Both the position numbers and the translations under genes were made by a program. From the NCBI GenBank assembly GCA_038145175.1, contig JAYQPE010000007.1, positions 1 through 55,440 on the forward strand: DNA of 55,440 bases, written 5' to 3'. Below, piece by piece: positions 17,639 to 25,375 of this stretch; within the stretch, counting starts at the first letter, position 1, and each line of letters opens with the position of its first letter. Source of the stretch: ATZT02 sp038145175 (GTDB lineage: Bacteria > Actinomycetota > Actinomycetes > S36-B12 > UBA5976). The notes under the pieces were generated by a model that worked only from the letters and a program-made list of their open reading frames with translations, searched no databases and was not told where the DNA came from.

Positions 17639-18592
17639 ATGAAAAAAATAGTTTCAATGGGTGTTCACATATTAGATGTTTTAGGAAGACATGTTTCTGA
17701 AATTCCACCTGGTCAAAATATTGCGCTTTTAGATGAAATAAGAATCACTGCCGCAGGAACTGCAGCTGGGACATCTGTTGATATGGCAAAACTTGGTGCA
17801 TCAGTTATTGCAATGGGTGCTGTTGGTGAAGATGAAATGGGAAATATTTTGTTAGGCATCATGCAACGCTATGGCATTGATACATCCAAAATGGTTAGAA
17901 AAAAAGGTGTGCAAACTTCAGGCACAATGCTTCCTATTAGACCAAATGGGGAAAGACCTGCACTTCATGTGATGGGCACAAATGCTGAATTTTGTTTTGA
18001 AGATGTCGATCAAGAAACTGTAAAAAGTGCAGATTATGTCCACGTAGGTGGATTTTATTTAATGCCCAAGTTTGACTCAGGAGATGCTGCCAAAGTCTTA
18101 AAAGTCGTTAAAGAAGGTAAAGCCATAACCACGATGGATATTTTAGGCATAAAGCAAGAAAACATGAAAGAAAAAATACTGCCTTGTATGCCATATTTAG
18201 ATTTCTTTATGCCAAATTTAGAAGAATCACAAATGATTACTGGTTTAACAGACGTTGATGAAATATGCGATGTGTTTTTAAATGCTGGAGCAAAACATGT
18301 TGTATTAAAAATGGGAGATCGTGGAAGTTTAATTAAGAATAAAGAGGATTTGCGTTTAAGAGTTCCTGCGTTTCAAGTAAAAGTTGTAGACACCACCGGT
18401 TGCGGAGATGCTTGGACGGGTGGATTTATTACTGGCCTTTCAAAAGGAATGAGCCTGGAAGAAGCAGCAAAACTTGCAAGTGCATGTGGCTCTTTAGTAG
18501 CAACTGGTTTAGGTTCTGATGCAGGAATTGTTGACTTTGATTCAACAATAAAATTTATGAACTCAAATCCAACCTTGCCGTTAAGGGATTAG
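17639..18592 (+). CDS. PfkB-family carbohydrate kinase
   Basis: A 317-residue ribokinase-fold sugar kinase. The C-terminal signature DTTGCGDAWTGGF (about 250-262) holds the catalytic Asp and anion hole; the N-terminal glycines TAAGTAAGTSVDMAKLG form the substrate lid region. It phosphorylates a sugar or sugar acid in the cytoplasm. It starts 10 bases after tatC and so may share its transcript, ending at a strong terminator. Together with the isomerase and dehydrogenase genes that converge on it, it probably belongs to the sugar pathway. Substrate unknown. Confidence 0.85.
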   Translation: MKKIVSMGVHILDVLGRHVSEIPPGQNIALLDEIRITAAGTAAGTSVDMAKLGASVIAMGAVGEDEMGNILLGIMQRYGIDTSKMVRKKGVQTSGTMLPIRPNGERPALHVMGTNAEFCFEDVDQETVKSADYVHVGGFYLMPKFDSGDAAKVLKVVKEGKAITTMDILGIKQENMKEKILPCMPYLDFFMPNLEESQMITGLTDVDEICDVFLNAGAKHVVLKMGDRGSLIKNKEDLRLRVPAFQVKVVDTTGCGDAWTGGFITGLSKGMSLEEAAKLASACGSLVATGLGSDAGIVDFDSTIKFMNSNPTLPLRD

Positions 18593-18601
18593 AGAAATTA
18601 A

Positions 18602-18632
18602 ATAGGGGCCAGGAATTTTTCCTGGCCCCTAT
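18602..18632. terminator. Bidirectional rho-independent terminator
   Basis: A perfect 14-bp inverted repeat (ATAGGGGCCAGGAA and its complement) with a 3-base loop, followed on the plus side by TTTTGTTTT. It is by far the most G+C-rich hairpin locally. It lies between the convergent kinase (ends 18592) and isomerase-like gene (ends 18647) and can serve both, although the T-run is better on the plus strand. Confidence 0.9.
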
Positions 18633-18646
18633 TTTGTTTTAACTAA

Positions 18647-19651
18647 TTAACTCTTTGAACTAAATGCAGCATCAAATGCAGCACTTGGTGGAGTGAAGTT
18701 AAGTTTTCTGATGAATTCCAAAGCTTCTGGGCCACCGAATAAACGATCCATTCCAGCGTCTTCCCATTCAACAGAGATTGGTCCTTTGTAACCAATTGCG
18801 TTTAACCCACGGAAAACATCTTCCCAAGGCACATGTCCGTGTCCGGTGGAAACGAAATCCCAACCACGACGTGGATCTGCCCAAGGTAAATGTGAACCAA
18901 GGCGGCCATTTTTACCGTTTAGTTGTTTGCGTGATTCTTTGCAATCAACATGGTAAATGCGATCTTTGAAATCTAGTAAGAAATTAACTGGATCAAGATC
19001 TTGCCAAACGAAATGGCTTGGATCAAAATTCAAACCAAATGCTGGACGATTTTTAATTGCTTTCATTGTTTCTACTGTGGTCCAGTAGTCGTAAGCAATT
19101 TCTGATGGATGAACTTCATGTGCAAACTTCACACCATTTTTATCAAACACATCCAAGATTGGGTTCCAACGATCAGCAAAATCTTTGTAACCTGCATCAA
19201 TCATGTGTTGTGGCACTGGCGGAAACATTGCTACGTAATGCCAAATTGAAGAACCAGTAAATCCAATTACTGTGTCAACTCCAAAAGCTTTAGCAGCAAT
19301 TGCTGTGGTTTTCATTTCTTCAGCAGCACGTTGTCTCACACCTTCTGGATCACCATTGCCCCAAACACGAGAAGGCAAAATTGCTTTGTGTCTTTCATCA
19401 ATTGGGTTATCGCAAACTGCTTGACCAACTAAGTGATTGGAAATTGCCCAATACTTTAAGTTGTATTTTTCTAAAATGTCTTTTTGTTTTCTGACATATT
19501 TATCACTTTCAGCAGCTTGCACTACATCTAAATGATCACCCCAACATGCAATTTCTAAACCGTCGTATCCCCAACCAGATGCAAGTTTGCACATTTCTTC
19601 AAATGGCAAATCTGCCCATTGACCGGTGAATAACGTAACTGGTCTTGACAT
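18647..19651 (-). CDS. Xylose-isomerase-like TIM-barrel sugar isomerase/epimerase
   Basis: A 334-residue AP-endonuclease-2-type TIM barrel. Metal ligands typical of the family appear as HEVHPSE (about 177), NFDPSHFVW (about 210), YHVDCKE (about 237) and the late Glu in SVEWEDAG. Such proteins isomerise, epimerise or cleave ketosugars and often pair with Gfo/Idh/MocA dehydrogenases, here the gene 15 bases upstream. It is probably the second step after oxidation of a sugar. A decarboxylase role of the OiaC type is another possibility. Codon use is richer in C-ending codons than in surrounding genes, which suggests high expression. Confidence 0.8.
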   Translation of the reverse strand: MSRPVTLFTGQWADLPFEEMCKLASGWGYDGLEIACWGDHLDVVQAAESDKYVRKQKDILEKYNLKYWAISNHLVGQAVCDNPIDERHKAILPSRVWGNGDPEGVRQRAAEEMKTTAIAAKAFGVDTVIGFTGSSIWHYVAMFPPVPQHMIDAGYKDFADRWNPILDVFDKNGVKFAHEVHPSEIAYDYWTTVETMKAIKNRPAFGLNFDPSHFVWQDLDPVNFLLDFKDRIYHVDCKESRKQLNGKNGRLGSHLPWADPRRGWDFVSTGHGHVPWEDVFRGLNAIGYKGPISVEWEDAGMDRLFGGPEALEFIRKLNFTPPSAAFDAAFSSKS

Positions 19652-19666
19652 ATTTCTTTCCTCCTT

Positions 19667-20833
19667 TTATTTAATTTCTTGCCAAGATGATTTGTTTTCT
19701 GAACTCTTGACAACTGCATCTAATACTTTTTGAACTTGTAAACCATCAGCAAAAGTTGGTTTTGCTTCAGTGTTATTTACTATTGCTTCCACGAAATCTT
19801 TTAATTCGTGAGTAAATGGATGTTCATAACCGATGATGTGTCCTGGTGGCCACCATGCAGTCATGTATGGGTGGACTCCCTCAGTTACCAAAATTCTTTG
19901 GAAACCAGCAGTTTCACTACTTTCTGAATTATCGAAATACCAAAGTTCATTCATGTCTTCGAAAGAAAACTTTAATGATCCTTTGGATCCAAATATTTCA
20001 AATCCCATATCGTTTTTTCTACCAGTTGCAAAACGAGTAGCTTCATAAGTTGCTAATGCGCCACCATCGGTTTTACCGATAAATACTGCAGCATCATCAA
20101 CAGTTACTTTGCCCATTTTGTTTCCAGAAGCACTTGCTTGTAATCCTGAATAATCTCCAGGCAATGGTCTTTCTTTAATAAATGTTTCAGTTACACCTGA
20201 CACACCAATTAATTTTTGTCCAGTTACAAATTGTGTTGTATCAATAGCATGAGCTCCGATATCACCTAATGCACCAGAACCTGCTTTATCTTTTTCTAAT
20301 CTCCAAACTAATGGAAAGTTTGGATCAACAATCCAATCTTGTAAGTATCTAGCACGAATGTGAAAGATCTTTCCAAGTTTTCCTTCTTCAACCATTTTCT
20401 TTGCTAAAGAAACTGCTGGCACTCTTCGATAATTAAATGCCACCATGTTTTTTGAATTTTTGTTTGCATTTGCAGCAGTTACCATTTGTTCTGCTTCTGC
20501 AACTGTGTTTGCTAAAGGTTTTTCGCAAATAACATGTTTGCCAGCATTTAATGCTGCAATTGCAATTTCTGCATGTGAATCACCTGGTGTACAAATATCA
20601 ATAATGTCGATATCTGAACGAGTTAATAATTTTTTCCAATCTGTTTCAATTCCATCCCAACCAAGACGATCTGCTGCTTCTTGAGTATTTGCTTGATTTC
20701 TTCCGCAAACTGCAACCATTTTTATTTCTGCTGGAATATCAAAAACTCTGCCTACATTTCGCCAAGCTTGAGAGTGGGCTTTACCCATAAAGGCATAGCC
20801 GATCATTGCCACACCTATTGTTTTTTTGGCCAT
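19667..20833 (-). CDS. Gfo/Idh/MocA-family sugar dehydrogenase
   Basis: A 388-residue NAD(P)-dependent oxidoreductase. MIGYAFMGKAHSQAW is the N-terminal dinucleotide fold, ICTPGDSHAEIAIAAL and HVICEKPLA (about 95) are the family hallmark with the EKP lysine, and DIGAHAIDTTQFVTG (about 195) contributes the catalytic His/Asp. It probably oxidises a cyclic sugar, polyol or lactol. It is the first gene of a two-gene minus-strand unit with the TIM-barrel protein. A GTATAC-containing operator-like site lies about 20 bases upstream. Apiose dehydrogenases belong to this family, but specificity cannot be read from sequence. Confidence 0.85.
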   Translation of the reverse strand: MAKKTIGVAMIGYAFMGKAHSQAWRNVGRVFDIPAEIKMVAVCGRNQANTQEAADRLGWDGIETDWKKLLTRSDIDIIDICTPGDSHAEIAIAALNAGKHVICEKPLANTVAEAEQMVTAANANKNSKNMVAFNYRRVPAVSLAKKMVEEGKLGKIFHIRARYLQDWIVDPNFPLVWRLEKDKAGSGALGDIGAHAIDTTQFVTGQKLIGVSGVTETFIKERPLPGDYSGLQASASGNKMGKVTVDDAAVFIGKTDGGALATYEATRFATGRKNDMGFEIFGSKGSLKFSFEDMNELWYFDNSESSETAGFQRILVTEGVHPYMTAWWPPGHIIGYEHPFTHELKDFVEAIVNNTEAKPTFADGLQVQKVLDAVVKSSENKSSWQEIK

Positions 20834-20850
20834 GGTGTTTGTCTAACCCC

Positions 20851-20871
20851 CTTGTATACAAGTCCGTACAC
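20851..20871 (+). promoter_or_regulatory. Operator-like site 1 (GTATRC-N6-GTAYAC motif)
   Basis: Sited in the 143-base divergent region between the dehydrogenase (start 20833) and dhaK (start 20977). It includes the perfect palindrome CTTGTATACAAG (20851-20862), followed by TCCGTACAC. The same pattern recurs at 29060-29081 and, on the other strand, at 30301-30322. GntR-type regulators bind such short GTATAC-centred dyads, and one is encoded at 23778-24458. It could control both divergent units. Confidence 0.6.
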
Positions 20872-20976
20872 CACCAACCCTAGGCGCATCTTTACGGACA
20901 TTTCAAGAGAGAATACGATTCTTAATTAAGCACCTGGAAATCTTCCCAAGAAATGAAGAGAGGTTGAGGTTTACTT

Positions 20977-21972
20977 TTGAAAAAACTTATTAATGATCCC
21001 TTCGACATGGTCGAAGAAATGGTCGAAGGCTACGTCGCAGCCAATGATCACCTAATTAAAAGAGTAGGTAAAAGAGCTATTGCTCGCACCAACTCACCAA
21101 TTCCAGGCAAAGTTGGAATTGTGGTTGGTGGCGGTTCTGGCCACTTACCTGCATTTGCTGGTTACGTTGGCAAAGGTATGGCAGATGGTGCAGCATTTGG
21201 AAACGTATTTGCATCCCCTCCAGCTAAACCAATTGTGGAAGCAACATTGGCAGTTAATTCCGGTGCAGGTGTTATGTACACCTACGGAAATTATCAAGGC
21301 GATTGCATCAACTTTGATAAAGCACAAGACAAATGTCGTGAAATGGGAATACCAGTTCAAACAGTTGTGTTAAATGATGACGTTTTATCTGCACCAAAAG
21401 ATCAAGCACATAGACGTCGCGGAATTGGTGGATTATTTTTAGTTTGGCATGTAGCAGGAGCAAAAGCAGAACAAATGGCTTCCCTTGATGAAGTTGTTGC
21501 TGTTACTGCAAAAGCAAATGCAAACACAAGAACTGTTGGTGTCGGATTAACTTCTTGCACAGTTCCTGCAAATGGAAAACCAACTTTTCATTTACCAGAT
21601 GATGAAATGGAAATTGGTTTAGGAATTCACGGTGAACCTGGAATTAAAAGAGTAAAGGTTCGTCCAATTGATTCTGTAATTGATGAAATTATGGAAGCTA
21701 TTTTGGCAGATCTTGATTACAAAGGCACAGATGTTGCACTTTTAGTTAATGGTCTGGGTGGATCTCCTGCTGAAGAACTTTATGTGGTTTTTCGCAGAGT
21801 AAAACAAATTTGTGATGCAAATAAAATCAACATCAAATTTAAACATGTTGGTAATCAAGTAACCGCACTAGAAATGCAAGGAACTTCAGTTTCATTGATG
21901 CGTTTGGATGAAGAAATGTATCAATTGATTAAGAACACAACTGTTGATACTTGTATGTATAAGAAAGTTTAA
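20977..21972 (+). CDS. DhaK-like kinase subunit, probable erythrulose or related ketose kinase
   Basis: A 331-residue DAK1-domain protein. GGGSGH places a conserved His at residue 56, and IGLGIHGEPG places the His that forms a hemiaminal with the substrate at 218, the same numbers as in E. coli DhaK. The usual GSGHEPAHAG is changed to GSGHLPAFAG, pointing to a substrate other than dihydroxyacetone. The DhaL partner follows 14 bases later, and no DhaM phosphocarrier is seen, so ATP is the likely donor. The start is TTG with a GAGG ribosome site. The L-erythrulose kinase role rests on the isomerases at 29713 and 36346. Confidence 0.8.
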   Translation: MKKLINDPFDMVEEMVEGYVAANDHLIKRVGKRAIARTNSPIPGKVGIVVGGGSGHLPAFAGYVGKGMADGAAFGNVFASPPAKPIVEATLAVNSGAGVMYTYGNYQGDCINFDKAQDKCREMGIPVQTVVLNDDVLSAPKDQAHRRRGIGGLFLVWHVAGAKAEQMASLDEVVAVTAKANANTRTVGVGLTSCTVPANGKPTFHLPDDEMEIGLGIHGEPGIKRVKVRPIDSVIDEIMEAILADLDYKGTDVALLVNGLGGSPAEELYVVFRRVKQICDANKINIKFKHVGNQVTALEMQGTSVSLMRLDEEMYQLIKNTTVDTCMYKKV

Positions 21973-21986
21973 AGAGGACAAAATAA

Positions 21987-22631
21987 ATGGCTAATGTAAA
22001 CGGAAATTTAGTTGCTAAATCTTTAGTGTTAGTTGCTAAAAAAGTTGAAGACAATAAAGACTATTTATGTGCTCTTGATGGCGAAGTAGGCGATGGCGAC
22101 CATGGAGTTTCTATGACCATTGGAATGCGTGCTGTTTCTCGTGCAGCTAAAGCTTTGCCAATTAATTGCACTCCTTCTGATGCCTTTCAATCAGCAGCTG
22201 ATGCTTATGCAGATGAAGTGGGAGCAACAATTGGACCACTTTATGAAGCAGCATTTGCAGCAGCAGCTGAATCTGTTCAAGGCAAAGACAATTTGAATGA
22301 TGTTGCTGATTGGGCCAAAGTTTATAGGGCAATGGCAACTGCAATTCAACAATTAGGAAAAGCAGAATTAGGCGACAAGACTTTGCTTGACGCATTTTTC
22401 CCAGCCGTTGATCACATTCAACAACTTTCAACTCAAGGTGGAAAGTTAGAAGATGCACTTTTGTCTACAGCACAAAAAGCTTTAGATGCAGCTATTGCGA
22501 CGAAAGATTTAGTTCCACAAAAGGGTAGAGCCTCTCGTTTAGGTGATCGCGCTAAAGGTCATCAAGATGCAGGAGCTACTTCTTTAGCCGTGGTGCTGAA
22601 AGGTTTTGCAGACGGAGTAAAAAAAGGTTAA
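21987..22631 (+). CDS. DhaL-like ATP/ADP-binding kinase subunit
   Basis: A 214-residue all-helical DAK2-domain protein. ALDGEVGDGDHG (residues 29-40) supplies the Asp ligands for two Mg ions and nucleotide, matching E. coli DhaL Asp30/35/37. GRASRLGDRAKGHQDAGATS near 177 is the conserved C-terminal loop. It forms the phosphoryl-donor half for the DhaK-like protein just upstream. AGAGGA precedes the ATG. The unit ends at a strong terminator. Confidence 0.85.
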   Translation: MANVNGNLVAKSLVLVAKKVEDNKDYLCALDGEVGDGDHGVSMTIGMRAVSRAAKALPINCTPSDAFQSAADAYADEVGATIGPLYEAAFAAAAESVQGKDNLNDVADWAKVYRAMATAIQQLGKAELGDKTLLDAFFPAVDHIQQLSTQGGKLEDALLSTAQKALDAAIATKDLVPQKGRASRLGDRAKGHQDAGATSLAVVLKGFADGVKKG

Positions 22632-22635
22632 TTCT

Positions 22636-22674
22636 AAATAAATAGCCTGCAAAATTATTGCAGGCTATTTATTT
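22636..22674. terminator. Bidirectional rho-independent terminator
   Basis: A perfect 17-bp inverted repeat (arms 22636-22652 and 22658-22674) with a 5-base loop and the core AGCCTGCAA. A- and T-rich outer pairs give T-runs in both directions. It lies between the convergent dhaL-like gene and the GyrI-like gene, whose stop codon (22669-22671) is inside the right arm. Confidence 0.85.
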
Positions 22675-23163
22675 AACTGGAATTAAAATATCCATTTCAC
22701 ATTTATTACTTGTGGGAATGTATCTTTCGTCATAAATTTCTAGATGTGGTCCATCGCGCATTTCCATTTTGGCTTTGGGAAACCATTCTGTATAAGCTTC
22801 AAGGTAGCTTTCTTTTAATTTATCCATGCTGCCGCGATGAGTGTATTTAACATATTTACCATTTGGTACCACAATTGATTTAAATTCCAATCCAGGTGCA
22901 ACTCCGCGATTAAATTGCACACCTGCCATATATTTAATTTTTCCTGGATGTAATTTTTGATCCATTGGAACACTTACTCCAAATGTGGTTCCTGAAACTT
23001 TTATATTTAAGCGGGGAAATACTGCCCAAAATTCTTCCCACAAAGCAGGTATTGCAGATGAATCATAATTTGAACTCGGCATGATTATTGAATCAGTGAT
23101 CAATTCAAGACCTGCAATAGTCATTGATGGAATTTCAAATGATTTTATTTTTCTTTTGAACAT
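22669..23163 (-). CDS. GyrI-like / AraC effector-binding domain protein
   Basis: A 164-residue protein matching the stand-alone GyrI-like ligand-binding fold. It has a central KYVKYTHRGSMDKLKESYLEAY segment and the terminal GPHLEIYDERYIP...EMDILIP pattern, which are the hallmark strands and glutamate of this family. There is no DNA-binding domain. Members bind small cationic or hydrophobic molecules or inhibit gyrase-like targets. It faces the lipoprotein gene at 23202 across a 38-base gap, so both promoters must be compact. No specific role is evident. Confidence 0.75.
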   Translation of the reverse strand: MFKRKIKSFEIPSMTIAGLELITDSIIMPSSNYDSSAIPALWEEFWAVFPRLNIKVSGTTFGVSVPMDQKLHPGKIKYMAGVQFNRGVAPGLEFKSIVVPNGKYVKYTHRGSMDKLKESYLEAYTEWFPKAKMEMRDGPHLEIYDERYIPTSNKCEMDILIPVK

Positions 23164-23201
23164 GTTTGGATTCTATGCGAAATGTCTATATGATTGTGTG
23201 A

Positions 23202-23777
23202 ATGAAAACTAAATATGCATTATTGAGTGTTTTAAGTTTCTTACTAGTTGCTTGTGGTTCAAATAATGAAGTTACATCAACAGAAAATCAAAATGAAACA
23301 AGTGAAACTAATGTTCAAGCAGCAATAGATCCAGCTAATGGTGGCTATTACATAGATGGAATTTTATATACCTTAATAAATGGTGCATTAGAACAACCAA
23401 TTGAAGAATCAAGTGCGGTAAATAAGTTCACTCTCCTTGAATTCAAAGCCACTGGGGATCTAAATAAAGATGGTTCAGATGACGTTGCAGTTGTAGTGGC
23501 AAATGATTCTGGAGGAAGTGGAACTTTTTATTATTTGGCAATTTTTACATCAGGTTCAAATCCAATTATTGAAAATACTTATAATTTGGGGGATCGAATC
23601 AAGGTTCAAGATTTAAAGTTTGTTGATAATAAATTTCAAGTTACTTATTTAGATCGAGATCCTGAAGCAGATATGGCCAGTGAACCAACGATTGAAATAA
23701 CCGCAATTGCTGAAATGGATCAGGAAAATACTGGTTTTGTTTACAGCTGCACAGATTCAGCAGGTATTTGTTTTTAA
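23202..23777 (+). CDS. Putative lipoprotein of unknown function
   Basis: A 191-residue protein with a lipoprotein signal: short basic start, hydrophobic stretch and lipobox LVAC (Cys near 18), then a Ser/Thr/Asn/Glu-rich linker. The stretch TGDLNKDGSDDVAVVVAND near residue 85 resembles an Asp-rich calcium-binding loop as in EF-hand or FG-GAP repeats. Two cysteines near the C-terminus (YSCTDSAGICF) could form a disulfide. It ends directly against the convergent GntR gene with no space. Confidence 0.7.
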   Translation: MKTKYALLSVLSFLLVACGSNNEVTSTENQNETSETNVQAAIDPANGGYYIDGILYTLINGALEQPIEESSAVNKFTLLEFKATGDLNKDGSDDVAVVVANDSGGSGTFYYLAIFTSGSNPIIENTYNLGDRIKVQDLKFVDNKFQVTYLDRDPEADMASEPTIEITAIAEMDQENTGFVYSCTDSAGICF

Positions 23778-24458
23778 TTAGCCCAAAATACTTGCGGCTG
23801 AATTTAAAATTCTTAAAATACTTGAACGCATGTGATTGATATGTTCTGTTACAGCAGGTCCAATTGCCTCAATATTTTGATTAACTATTGCTTTAGCTAA
23901 TACTTCATGTTCTTTTGAGCAGGTCTCTAATCTATTTTCATATTGGGCAGATCTAGTCCAAAATCTCTGAATTTTTCTTCTGGTAACTAAAGCAAGATCT
24001 GAAACTGTTTGGTTATCAGCTGCTTGAATAACTAAATCATGAAATTTAGTATCAGCTTTACTCCAGTTATCTCTATCGTTTTTTTGCGCTGCTGAAATCA
24101 TTTCTTGAGAGACTTTGAGTAATTCATCTTTCTTTTCTTTAGTTAATGTTTTTGCAGCTTTGGTAAATAAATATGTATCAATAATTTGTAATAAATCACA
24201 AGCTTCTTCAACTTGTTTTGGAGTTAATAGGGCAACGGTAAATCTTGAAGAATCAGTTTTAGTAATTAAACCTTCTGCTTCTAATCTTTGTAATGCTTGT
24301 CTAATTGGAGTACGAGAAATTCCTAATTGAGTGGCTAATTTATTTTCACTAATTGCAGCATTCGATGGAAGTTTGAAAGAAGTAATTGCGTCGACTAAAT
24401 AGTCGTAGGCATCATTAACAAGTGATGATGCCTGCGACGATTTAGTGTCCGTTTTCAT
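23778..24458 (-). CDS. GntR-family (FCD-type) transcriptional regulator
   Basis: A 226-residue regulator. The N-terminal winged helix-turn-helix includes NKLATQLGISRTPIRQALQRLEAEG (about 43-67), typical of GntR proteins. The helical C-terminal domain (about 85-220) has the FCD layout, with a metal- or ligand-binding Asp/His set in WSKADTKFHDLVIQAADN. It ends the operon FAD oxidase - TIM isomerase - UPF0261 - creatininase - regulator, and starts 2 bases after the creatininase gene. It is the best candidate for binding the three GTATRC-N6-GTAYAC sites around this region, probably as a repressor relieved by a pathway sugar or acid. Confidence 0.85.
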   Translation of the reverse strand: MKTDTKSSQASSLVNDAYDYLVDAITSFKLPSNAAISENKLATQLGISRTPIRQALQRLEAEGLITKTDSSRFTVALLTPKQVEEACDLLQIIDTYLFTKAAKTLTKEKKDELLKVSQEMISAAQKNDRDNWSKADTKFHDLVIQAADNQTVSDLALVTRRKIQRFWTRSAQYENRLETCSKEHEVLAKAIVNQNIEAIGPAVTEHINHMRSSILRILNSAASILG

Positions 24459-24460
24459 AT

Positions 24461-25375
24461 TTATACTCTGTCAACAAATTCTCTGTTGGTGACATTAACA
24501 GGAACTTTTGTTAATTCCAATACTGCTTTTGCTGTGTGTTCACTTAATCTTCTGAAAGCTTCTTCACCTTTTTCAATGGTTGCTCTCATTGGATTTCCAA
24601 TAGTGCCTGATTCTACGAATTCATGGTGATCCATTGGGAAGGTGAAATATTGATAACCTTCAAATTCCACATCTGGCATACCATCATTTTTTTGGAAACT
24701 CTTTGGTAGGAATCCTGGAATATGTGCTTTTTCTGGATAAGCCCTTTCCATTCTCACCAAGTCTGGGTCGTAAGCCATATCTTGAGAAGTTTCTAATTCA
24801 GATGAATGCCAACCTGGAGTTTCTTCTGGTGGATTTTCCATCAAACCTTCTAAAACACCAACGTAGCGTTCCATGTACGGACGAACAAACCCAATTAGTG
24901 CTCCTGTTTCATAACGAAGTTTTCTTAAAACTGGATCAACAACTTTAGTGTTTGATCCATGACCGTTAATGAAAATGATTCTGTTAAAACCATGGTGAAT
25001 TAATGAACGTGCCACGTCATACATCAAGTTAGTTAAAGTGCTTGCTCTAACTGTGATAGTTCCTCTGCCTTCACCTGGTAAATGCATGTGCTGTGGTGAG
25101 TAACCAGTCCAGATTGGTGGAGTGTGAAAAACACCAATTGCTTCTGAAACTCTTTCAGCAACTTCAATGGCAGTGATGGTGTCTGTGTAAAGAGGTAAAT
25201 GTGGACCATGTTGTTCAGTTGATGCCATTGGCACAAGCACTGTGTCTTTATCTTTTAAATATTCTTTAATGTCAACATAACTTAATTCAGTCATATCCCA
25301 TGATCTAAATTTTGCACGGAACGCATCATCACCGGTTGTTAATCGTTGAAACTTACGGATGGGATGTTTTGCCAT
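24461..25375 (-). CDS. Creatininase-family amidohydrolase
   Basis: A 304-residue protein of the creatininase fold. Metal-site motifs are visible: STEQHGPHLPLYTDT near residue 53 (Glu/His/Asp) and FINGHGSNTKVVDPVLR near 138, with a late Glu near 190-200. Family members hydrolyse cyclic amides or lactones with two metal ions. It is sandwiched between the UPF0261 gene (no gap) and the GntR gene. In a sugar operon it may open a lactone or lactam; this is inference. Confidence 0.85.
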   Translation of the reverse strand: MAKHPIRKFQRLTTGDDAFRAKFRSWDMTELSYVDIKEYLKDKDTVLVPMASTEQHGPHLPLYTDTITAIEVAERVSEAIGVFHTPPIWTGYSPQHMHLPGEGRGTITVRASTLTNLMYDVARSLIHHGFNRIIFINGHGSNTKVVDPVLRKLRYETGALIGFVRPYMERYVGVLEGLMENPPEETPGWHSSELETSQDMAYDPDLVRMERAYPEKAHIPGFLPKSFQKNDGMPDVEFEGYQYFTFPMDHHEFVESGTIGNPMRATIEKGEEAFRRLSEHTAKAVLELTKVPVNVTNREFVDRV

